NCBI GenBank assembly: GCA_016929555.1
Contig: JAFGIO010000160.1
Location: 1 to 43,706, forward strand
Reading direction: 5' to 3'
Source: Deltaproteobacteria bacterium
Lineage (GTDB): Bacteria > Desulfobacterota > Syntrophia > Syntrophales > JAFGIO01
Length of the DNA stretch: 43,706 nt
The notes under the pieces were generated by a model that was given only the letters and a program-made list of their open reading frames with translations, was not told where the DNA came from and made no database searches. Below are positions 8,402 through 14,304 of the stretch, piece by piece. The position numbers were made by a program, and so were the translations under genes. Numbering within the stretch: the first letter of the stretch is position 1; every line of letters starts with the position of its first letter.

Positions 8402-8408
8402 CCTCCTT
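8402..8408 (-). promoter_or_regulatory. Ribosome binding site deciding the GTG start at 8395
   Basis: AAGGAGG on the minus strand. Two in-frame GTG codons follow, one touching the site (8401) and one six bases further (8395). The spacing favours the second. Confidence 0.6.
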
Positions 8409-8460
8409 ATTCCTTCTTTTTTTTGTTTAAATTGGTCAAACCTTCCTCCGCGAAAGTCAC

Positions 8461-8489
8461 TTCATAAACAGTCTCATCTTGTGTGTCAA
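8461..8489 (-). promoter_or_regulatory. Predicted sigma70-type promoter for the lyase-like gene
   Basis: On the minus strand, TTGACA (8489-8484), 17 bases, then TATGAA (8466-8461). It ends 66 bases before the chosen GTG start. The same hexamers and spacing recur at 38930 and 43489. Confidence 0.55.
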
Positions 8490-8649
8490 GGAAAAATTAC
8501 TATACTATTTGGGCGTATTATATTCGCATGATCTGGCGATATATTCCCCTCTCGAAGGGATGCCGTGGCGGGACACAACCTGATCAGGCAACGGGGCAGC
8601 TTGCCAACTGGGCCGTATTGAAAACACAACGTAGATGCAACAGCGGAAA

Positions 8650-9711
8650 CTATGCCTCTTCGATGGCCCGAAGGGCCGTCTTTTCCAATACGCGAACCTT
8701 CTCGATCATGCCGGCGAAGCGCTTGTCGCTGGTCTGTCCGTGGTAGTAGCGGTAATAGATCTGCAGGTCGATGGCGGCCAGACGGAACAGGCCGAAACAA
8801 TAGAAGTAGTTCATATCCTCCATCGTGCGGCCCGACTTGGCGGCGTAAACATCCGCCAACTCCTTGCGTGTCAGACAGAACTCGATCTCGGGCGGCATGA
8901 AGCGGATGAAGTCCATCTCCGGCGGATCGCCACGCTCCACCCGATAGGAGAGGATGTTGCCGAAATCCATGAGAGGGTCGCCGATCGTGGCCATCTCCCA
9001 GTCCAGAACGGCGACGATCCGCGTTGGATCCTGTTCGTCGACGACGACATTGTCCAGCTTGAAATCGTTGTGGATGACGGAGGCACGCCCCGAATCGGCC
9101 GGCCTGTTCGCGGCCAGCCACTCCATGACCTTCTCGCAGTCGGGGGCGTCGAGGGTCCTGGCCTGCCGGAAGCGTTCGATCCAGCCCTCGACCTGCCTCT
9201 TGACATAGCCTTCGGGCCTGCCAAAGCCTTCCAGTCCCACGGCCTTGTAATCGATGGCATGGAGGGCCGCCTGGAGTTCGGCAAGGTTCTCGCAGAGCTT
9301 CCGTCCCTGGGCCTCCGTGATGGCCAGTCCCGGCGGCAGCTCCCGCCGGATGACCAGGCCCCGGACCCTCTCCATGACGAAGAAGGGGCACCCGATGACG
9401 GACGCATCCTCCGTATAGACAATCGGCCGCGGGCAATAGGGGAAAACCGGGTACAAGGCATCGAGAACGCGGTACTCCCGTCCCATGTCGTGGGATCCCT
9501 TCGCCTTGCGTCCGAAAGGAGGCCGGCGCAGGATCAGGTCCCTCTCGCCGAACCGAATGAGGTAGGTCAGGTTGGAGTTTCCCCCGGGAAACTGCCGGAG
9601 AACCAGTTCCCCCGGCAGGTCCGCCACGGCATCCCTCAGAAAGCCTTCCAGCCTCACCGTATCGAGTTCTTCACCCTGCCGGACGGCCTTGGCGTCGTCG
9701 GTTATCTTCAT
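8650..9711 (-). CDS. Phosphotransferase family protein (ACAD10/11-like APH fold)
   Basis: A 353-residue aminoglycoside-phosphotransferase/choline-kinase-fold protein. The catalytic loop H-N-D-F-K-L-D-N (H214, D216, N221) and the metal-binding D-W-E (D237) with G-D-P-x-x-D-F-G are intact. The N-lobe has G-G-N-S-N-L-T-Y for nucleotide binding. In the ACAD10/11 branch such domains phosphorylate 4-hydroxyacyl-CoAs before dehydration. In bacteria they sit among acyl-CoA genes, as here, so a CoA-ester substrate is more likely than an antibiotic (inference). The ATG at 9711 has only a weak, distant ribosome site (AAGGAAGAG). It stands alone, with 249 bases to the lyase-like gene. Confidence 0.8.
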   Translation of the reverse strand: MKITDDAKAVRQGEELDTVRLEGFLRDAVADLPGELVLRQFPGGNSNLTYLIRFGERDLILRRPPFGRKAKGSHDMGREYRVLDALYPVFPYCPRPIVYTEDASVIGCPFFVMERVRGLVIRRELPPGLAITEAQGRKLCENLAELQAALHAIDYKAVGLEGFGRPEGYVKRQVEGWIERFRQARTLDAPDCEKVMEWLAANRPADSGRASVIHNDFKLDNVVVDEQDPTRIVAVLDWEMATIGDPLMDFGNILSYRVERGDPPEMDFIRFMPPEIEFCLTRKELADVYAAKSGRTMEDMNYFYCFGLFRLAAIDLQIYYRYYHGQTSDKRFAGMIEKVRVLEKTALRAIEEA

Positions 9712-9767
9712 GTCGCTCTGGATATCTCTTCCTTATCTTTCTTGATGGTCTCGTAAAAAGTCACAAA

Positions 9768-9870
9768 ACGCGTCACCCCCTTGCAGCCTGCCCCCGCGAA
9801 GGCGGGGGAAAGCGGGGGTCCAGAATGTATTGAAAATACTGGATTCCCGTTTTCACGGGAATGACCTTGC
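9768..9870. repeat. Intergenic repeat cluster with short palindromes
   Basis: It contains a stem of CCCCCGC and GGCGGGGG (about 9788-9805) and the palindrome TTCCCGTTTTCACGGGAA (9843-9860) preceded by CTGGA. The C-T-G-G-A-TTCCCG...CGGGAATGAC layout is a familiar dispersed element in delta-proteobacterial genomes (from memory). No coding potential was seen. Confidence 0.5.
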
Positions 9871-9873
9871 TTA

Positions 9874-9998
9874 TTTTCATGCTTGGTGGCGCCCCACGGG
9901 GAATGGAGGTTTATTTAGAAAATTCCCTTCCCTGTATCCCTCCCCCTCGAGGGGGGAGGGTTGGGGTGGGGGTGATTTTCATGCTTCGTGGCGCCCCA
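9874..9998. repeat. 23-bp direct repeats flanking a C/G-tract palindrome
   Basis: Two 23-base copies at 9874-9896 and 9976-9998 differ at one position. Both begin TTTTCATGCTT and end GTGGCGCCCCA. The 79 bases between them include a purine/pyrimidine-tract palindrome (about 9940-9972: CCTCCCCCTCGAGGGGGGAG, then G-rich sequence). No frame of note lies inside, so this is not a simple insertion sequence. Confidence 0.55.
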
Positions 9999-10069
9999 TA
10001 GGATGCATGGATTTTTTAGCACGGAGTGTTTCAAAGTCAAGAGGGCAAATAACAGCAAATAGAAATTGC

Positions 10070-10098
10070 TTGACATCTGATTGATCTTAGGGCATTTA
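10070..10098 (+). promoter_or_regulatory. Possible promoter before the first MBL-fold gene
   Basis: A perfect TTGACA at 10070-10075 is followed after 17 bases by CATTTA, a poor -10. Only the -35 is convincing. Confidence 0.25.
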
Positions 10099-10164
10099 GG
10101 CCGCTGATTTTTGAAAGAGGACCCTTGTAAAATCGAACATCAGAAGGCATACGGTCACGAAAAT

Positions 10165-11061
10165 ATGGTGAGGGTGGAAGAGGTCGATCCGAGGACCTCG
10201 GTCTTGATCTTTGACGACATCAGAACCGTCTGGGTGGTTCGCGACAGGCACAATACCCTGATCGAAACGAGCCATCCGGCCGAGTTCCCAGAAGTGCTCG
10301 CAGGCCTGCGGGCGCTTTCGCTGCGCCCGGAGGACATCGACTATCTCGCCGTTACCCATATCCATATCGATCATGCCGGAGGAGCGGGCCACCTCGCCGA
10401 GGCGAACCCCTCGCTGCGGATCTTCGTACATGAAGCGGGCCTCCGCCACCTGCTGGACCCGAGCCGCCTCATGGAGGGGGTCCGGGCGGCCTACGGCGAA
10501 GATTTCGCCGTGGTCGGCCGGATGCGGCCGGTGCCGTCCCCGGAAATGCTCGTCGCCGTCGGAAGCGGCGACCGGATCGAGCTGGGCGAGACGGTTCTGG
10601 AGGTCTATGAGACACCGGGACATGCGAGGCACCACGTCGTCTTTTTCGATCGGGAGCGTTCCTGTGTCTACGCCGGCGATGCCCTGGGGAGCTTCTATCC
10701 GGACCATCCCAATTTCGTCCTGGCCCCCCCTCCCGACTACGACCCGGGGGAGGCGAAGCGCTCCATCGATCTCGTCCGGAGCCTGCAGCCTCGACAGATC
10801 CGCTTCACCCACCTGGGGCCGCGCGACTTGGACGGCACGGACGCCTTCTATGAAAACCTGAAGGCGAAGCACGACCTCTGGAACGAACGCCTCCGGGAAA
10901 TAGCCGAGGAGCATCCGGACCTGGATCACCGCGGGTTCTTCGAGATGTTCCTAGAACGGGTCCCGGAAGTCCGCGATTACCCGGATAATTATTTTTCCTT
11001 CAACCTGAGCGTCAAGGGCATCCTGACGCACCTGCGGAAATCGGGAAGGCTCAAGACATGA
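10165..11061 (+). CDS. Metallo-beta-lactamase-fold hydrolase
   Basis: A 298-residue MBL-fold protein from the ATG at 10165. It has the zinc motif T-H-I-H-I-D-H (H65, H67, D69, H70), a later P-G-H, A-G-D and T-H-L-G set, and a long C-terminal extension that may be helical. Proteins of this kind hydrolyse thioesters, lactones or phosphodiesters. Thioester hydrolysis would fit the neighbours. The start is uncertain: a TTG at 10111 in the same frame would add 18 residues, and neither candidate has a good ribosome site. It overlaps the next gene by 4 bases (ATGA), so the two are translationally coupled. Confidence 0.8.
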   Translation: MVRVEEVDPRTSVLIFDDIRTVWVVRDRHNTLIETSHPAEFPEVLAGLRALSLRPEDIDYLAVTHIHIDHAGGAGHLAEANPSLRIFVHEAGLRHLLDPSRLMEGVRAAYGEDFAVVGRMRPVPSPEMLVAVGSGDRIELGETVLEVYETPGHARHHVVFFDRERSCVYAGDALGSFYPDHPNFVLAPPPDYDPGEAKRSIDLVRSLQPRQIRFTHLGPRDLDGTDAFYENLKAKHDLWNERLREIAEEHPDLDHRGFFEMFLERVPEVRDYPDNYFSFNLSVKGILTHLRKSGRLKT

Positions 11062-11717
11062 TTTTTGAACAGATCGAAGTGGGCTATCATGCCGTATTTG
11101 CCTATCTGATCGGCGATCCCGAGACGAAAGAAGCCGCCGTGGTGGACCCGGCCGACGACGTGGATACCCTCATCGCCCTCGCCCGGGACCATGAGCTGAC
11201 GATCAAGTATATCCTCAATACCCACGGCCACGTGGACCACATCATGGGGAATGCCGAAATGAAGGAGAAGACCGGGGCCCGGATCGTCATCCACGAAGAC
11301 GAGGCCGATTATCTGGTCCGGATCGGGGAGTACTGGCTCGACATGTTCAACGCCCGCCGGTCCCCGCCGGCGGACATCCTGCTCCAAGACGGCGACGTCT
11401 TCCGCATCGGCGGCATCGCCTGGGATGTGATCCACACACCGGGCCACACGCCCGGCGGGATCTGCCTCTACCTTGCGTCCTACGGCATCTGCCTGACGGG
11501 GGACACCCTCTTTGTCGGCTCCGTCGGGCGGACCGACGGACCGAAATCCTCCTGGCCGGTGATGATCGAATCCATCCGGAAGCGGCTTTTGGTCCTGCCC
11601 GACGAGACGGAAATATTCCCGGGGCACAACTACGGCGAGTACCCCAGCTCGACGATCGGCCAAGAGCGGGTCTCCAACCCCTTCGTGAACGGCACCTTCG
11701 ATCCCGAGATGTTCTGA
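11058..11717 (+). CDS. GloB-like metallo-beta-lactamase-fold hydrolase
   Basis: A 219-residue MBL-fold hydrolase: T-H-G-H-V-D-H (H56, H58, D60, H61), H-T-P-G-H-T-P-G-G, T-G-D-T-L-F and F-P-G-H-N-Y-G. This is the glyoxalase-II-like subset that binds two metals and cleaves thioesters. It is shorter than true hydroxyacylglutathione hydrolases and lacks their C-terminal glutathione-binding part. A small thiol or CoA thioester is therefore more likely (inference). It is coupled to the upstream MBL gene by an ATGA overlap, and a thioesterase follows 112 bases later. Confidence 0.85.
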   Translation: MIFEQIEVGYHAVFAYLIGDPETKEAAVVDPADDVDTLIALARDHELTIKYILNTHGHVDHIMGNAEMKEKTGARIVIHEDEADYLVRIGEYWLDMFNARRSPPADILLQDGDVFRIGGIAWDVIHTPGHTPGGICLYLASYGICLTGDTLFVGSVGRTDGPKSSWPVMIESIRKRLLVLPDETEIFPGHNYGEYPSSTIGQERVSNPFVNGTFDPEMF

Positions 11718-11829
11718 TCCCGCAAGGACCTTCGGCCGACGAACCGACTCGGCGCGGGGACGCAGATGGGGCGGCAGGCTGCGAAACCAAACGGCGACGC
11801 CGGCAACGCCGGCAGGAAAGGAGACACCT

Positions 11830-12354
11830 ATGGTTGACCCAAAATCAGGGAATGATGCGGCAGGGGAAGGCAGGACCGTCAGCCATTCCCTGGTCAGAAT
11901 GTCCCAGGTGATCATGCCCCAGCAGGCGGGACCGGGCGGCGTTTTCGCCCACGGGGGCGACATCATGAAGATGATGGATACGGCGGCGGGGCTGGTCGCC
12001 CTCCGCCACGCCCACTCCCAGGTCGTGACGCTGCGCGTGGAGGGCATCAACTTCCTGCTGCCCATCCGCGTCGGCAATTACGTTACGGCCACGGCCAGGA
12101 TGACCTATGTCAGCCAGTCCTCCATGGAGATCCAGGTCCGGGTGACGGCCGAGGACGTCCTCCGGGAGCGGGAATGGGAGGCCCTGACGGCCTATTTCAT
12201 CTTCGTGGCCGTGGACAAGGAGGGAAAATCGCAGAAGGTGCCGCCCCTGATCCTCAAAACCGACGAGGACCGGAGGCTGAACGAAGCCGGCAGGCTCCGC
12301 CACGATACCTGCCGGATCGACGACGAGGCCAAGGCGCTGTGCGCCCTGGATTGA
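11830..12354 (+). CDS. Acyl-CoA thioesterase (hot-dog fold, YciA/BFIT-like)
   Basis: A 174-residue hot-dog thioesterase. The motif F-A-H-G-G-D-I-M-K-M-M-D (39-50) supplies the catalytic Asp50. The preceding N-x-x-G of YciA-type enzymes is changed to A-G-P-G-G, which may alter substrate range. The ribosome site AAAGGAG lies before the ATG. The gene is 20 bases upstream of the citrate-synthase-like gene and probably in the same operon as the two MBL hydrolases. That would put three potential thioester hydrolases in a row. Confidence 0.85.
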   Translation: MVDPKSGNDAAGEGRTVSHSLVRMSQVIMPQQAGPGGVFAHGGDIMKMMDTAAGLVALRHAHSQVVTLRVEGINFLLPIRVGNYVTATARMTYVSQSSMEIQVRVTAEDVLREREWEALTAYFIFVAVDKEGKSQKVPPLILKTDEDRRLNEAGRLRHDTCRIDDEAKALCALD

Positions 12355-12374
12355 AGATCAGCACGGGAAAAATC

Positions 12375-13247
12375 ATGAATGGGGACAATCACAGGGGATG
12401 GTGGGACACATCGATCATCCGGATCGATCGGAACGAACTGATCGTCAAGGGCTATGCCATCGAGGAGCTGATGGGGCGCGTTTCCTACGAGGAGATGGCC
12501 TACCTGATGATCATGGGCGAGCTGCCGCCCCACCGGCGCATCGCCGGGCTTCTGGGTGCTCTGCTGGTGGCGGTCTGCGATCACGGCGCCAATTCGCCTG
12601 CCGTGGCCACGTCCATCATGGCGGCCACCTGCGGCATCCCGCTCAATTGCGTCATGGCCTCGGGGATGAACCTGCTGGGCAAGATACACGGAGGCCCCAT
12701 CGAGGAGGCGGCGCGCCTCTTCTACAGGGCAGAGCGGACGATCGAAGAGACGGGCCGCGATCCGGAAGCGGTCGTTCGGGAAATCTGCGAACAATACCGG
12801 GCGGCAGGCGACTACGTCCCCGGATTCGGACACCCGGTCCACAACCGGGACCCGCGGGTCGTCCGTCTTTTCGAGCTCGTGAGGGAGGCGAAGGAGGAAG
12901 GCGTCGTTTCGGGGCGCTTCATGGAGCTGGCGATCCTCTTCGAGCAGGTCTTGCCGGGGGTCTTCGAGAAGGAGGAGATCCCCATCAACATCGATGCCGG
13001 CGGCGCCGTGATCCTCTGCGAAACGGGCTTGCACGCGGAGGCCGCCATGGGATTCATCTGCCTTTCCCGGGGATTGGGTCTCATGGCCCACGGCGTCGAG
13101 ATGCAGATGCGAAGGGAGCGCCTCAAGGCCCCGATGCCGCCCGCCCTGATCGGCGAACATATGACCTATTCCGGACCGCCCCCGCGCACACTCCCGGAGG
13201 ATCGACTGGAGAGCGGGAACCGTACCGGCGGGGAAGGGAAGACCTGA
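12375..13247 (+). CDS. Short citrate-synthase-family protein, possibly citryl-CoA lyase
   Basis: A 290-residue protein of the citrate synthase superfamily. All three catalytic positions appear present: H105 in G-K-I-H-G-G, H153 in G-F-G-H-P-V, and D207 in I-N-I-D-A-G-G. The length is that of stand-alone citryl-CoA lyases or short citrate/2-methylcitrate synthase-like proteins, rather than the 370-430 residues of full synthases. C-C cleavage or condensation of an acyl-CoA with a 2-oxoacid is expected. Direction and substrate are open. The ATG at 12375 has only a weak GGGA upstream. A longer in-frame start inside the thioesterase gene is rejected because the added residues are not family-like. 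Confidence 0.75.
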   Translation: MNGDNHRGWWDTSIIRIDRNELIVKGYAIEELMGRVSYEEMAYLMIMGELPPHRRIAGLLGALLVAVCDHGANSPAVATSIMAATCGIPLNCVMASGMNLLGKIHGGPIEEAARLFYRAERTIEETGRDPEAVVREICEQYRAAGDYVPGFGHPVHNRDPRVVRLFELVREAKEEGVVSGRFMELAILFEQVLPGVFEKEEIPINIDAGGAVILCETGLHAEAAMGFICLSRGLGLMAHGVEMQMRRERLKAPMPPALIGEHMTYSGPPPRTLPEDRLESGNRTGGEGKT

Positions 13248-13275
13248 TCGCACGGCCAAGTCGAAAAACCGTCTC

Positions 13276-13303
13276 TTGACAGCAAGAAAAATATGGATAT
13301 ATT
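13276..13303 (+). promoter_or_regulatory. Predicted sigma70-type promoter for the HExxH gene
   Basis: TTGACA (13276-13281), 16 bases, then TATATT (13298-13303; five of six match). The likely start of transcription is about 50 bases before the ATG at 13359, separating this gene from the CoA cluster upstream. Confidence 0.55.
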
Positions 13304-13358
13304 TCGGCTGAAGGCCGGGGATGGAGAATCAAGGAGACATTGAAAAGGGGAAAGGATC

Positions 13359-13883
13359 ATGCATTTCAATACCTTTCAGATGTCGGTAACCCAGAAGGCC
13401 TTTATGGAAGCCGAGCGGTTGACGGGCCGCTTCTATTATTTCAGCCCGGAGGCCTTCAATATCCATCGCTACGATGTGAAAAATCTTCCCTATCTCGAAT
13501 CCCACGAGGTTGTGGAAGAGGCCTTCGCGCATCTGTGCCGCTACCAGTATCAGAAACACCCGGAAGCGCCGGCCGAGGATGGCTATCATTTCTACAGGAT
13601 CTGTCTCCAGGACAACCGGATCCTCGATGCCGTCGAGCGGGCCGGTTCTTTCATCAAACTCGGTCCGCTGATGCTCTACATAGCGACCCATGAACTGGTC
13701 CACGTGGTGCGTTTCGACCAGGGCGCGAGCGATTTCGATGCCTCCCCAAAAGAAAAGGAACGGGAGGAAGACAGGGTCCACGACATCACCCGGCAAATCC
13801 TGAAATCCGTCCTCTATCCCGATTTGAAGCTGGTTCTCGACTGCTTCAGCAACGATTACAGGATAGGCGACTTGTATAATTGA
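13359..13883 (+). CDS. Uncharacterised protein with an HExxH zincin-like motif
   Basis: A 174-residue protein I cannot place in a named family. H111-E-L-V-H115 in a hydrophobic helix is a zinc-metallopeptidase signature. E136/E137 and H141, about 22-26 residues later in a charged helix, could give the third ligand. There is no signal peptide or membrane segment, so it should be cytoplasmic. Downstream at 23 bases is an FmdB zinc-ribbon gene. A role in protein handling, or a zinc-binding structural role, is possible; activity is not shown by the sequence. The ATG has GGGGAAAGGA upstream and a promoter at 13276-13303. Confidence 0.65.
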   Translation: MHFNTFQMSVTQKAFMEAERLTGRFYYFSPEAFNIHRYDVKNLPYLESHEVVEEAFAHLCRYQYQKHPEAPAEDGYHFYRICLQDNRILDAVERAGSFIKLGPLMLYIATHELVHVVRFDQGASDFDASPKEKEREEDRVHDITRQILKSVLYPDLKLVLDCFSNDYRIGDLYN

Positions 13884-13906
13884 GATCATAAAGCGGAGGT
13901 TCTCCC

Positions 13907-14191
13907 ATGCCCATTTACGAGTACAAGTGCAAAAAGTGCGGTAAGGAGTTCGAAGTCTTTCAGAAGATTACGGCGCCCGAAGTGACGTCCTGCAAATTCT
14001 GCAAGGGGCCCGTGGGCAAGCTCATATCCTTGTCCTCCTTCAACCTGAAGGGGACGGGCTGGTATGTCACGGATTACGGCGGAAAGAAAAACGCGGCCGT
14101 GGAAAAGAAGAAGGAAGAATCGGCTTCATCCGCACCTGCCGCTCCGGAGGCCCCCAAAACGGACACGACATCGAGCAAGAAAGAATCCTGA
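13907..14191 (+). CDS. FmdB-family zinc-ribbon protein
   Basis: A 94-residue protein with the N-terminal M-P-I-Y-E-Y-K-C start typical of the FmdB/CxxC zinc ribbon. The ligands are C8, C11, C29 and C32. After about residue 55 the tail is low complexity, rich in Lys, Ala, Ser and Pro, and likely disordered. The function is unknown in general, and early claims of a regulatory role for FmdB were not firmly proven. The ribosome site GCGGAGG precedes the ATG. It is probably in one operon with the HExxH gene, and a strong terminator follows. Confidence 0.85.
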   Translation: MPIYEYKCKKCGKEFEVFQKITAPEVTSCKFCKGPVGKLISLSSFNLKGTGWYVTDYGGKKNAAVEKKKEESASSAPAAPEAPKTDTTSSKKES

Positions 14192-14212
14192 GAATTCCCA
14201 TAACGCCGGAAT

Positions 14213-14262
14213 CGGAGAGGAGGCGGCTTCCCAAAGGGAGGCCGCCTCCTCTCCGGTTGTCT
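14213..14262 (+). terminator. Strong intrinsic terminator after the FmdB gene
   Basis: A perfect 15-bp stem (14213-14227 with 14241-14255) has a loop that can itself pair (TCCC/GGGA). GTTGTCTT follows. It lies 21 bases after the FmdB stop. Confidence 0.75.
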
Positions 14263-14304
14263 TAATGATCCATTACCCTCCATCCTACCGACTGGAAGAC
14301 AAAC

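Noticed and set aside
8650-9711. Aminoglycoside resistance gene
   Set aside because: The fold is shared, but the sequence is of the ACAD10/11-like type and it lies among CoA-type genes.
9874-9998. An insertion sequence bounded by the 23-bp repeats
   Set aside because: Only 79 bases lie between them, with no transposase and no terminal inverted repeats.
12174-12374. Upstream extension of the citrate-synthase-like gene
   Set aside because: It would lie inside the thioesterase gene in another frame and adds residues unlike the family.
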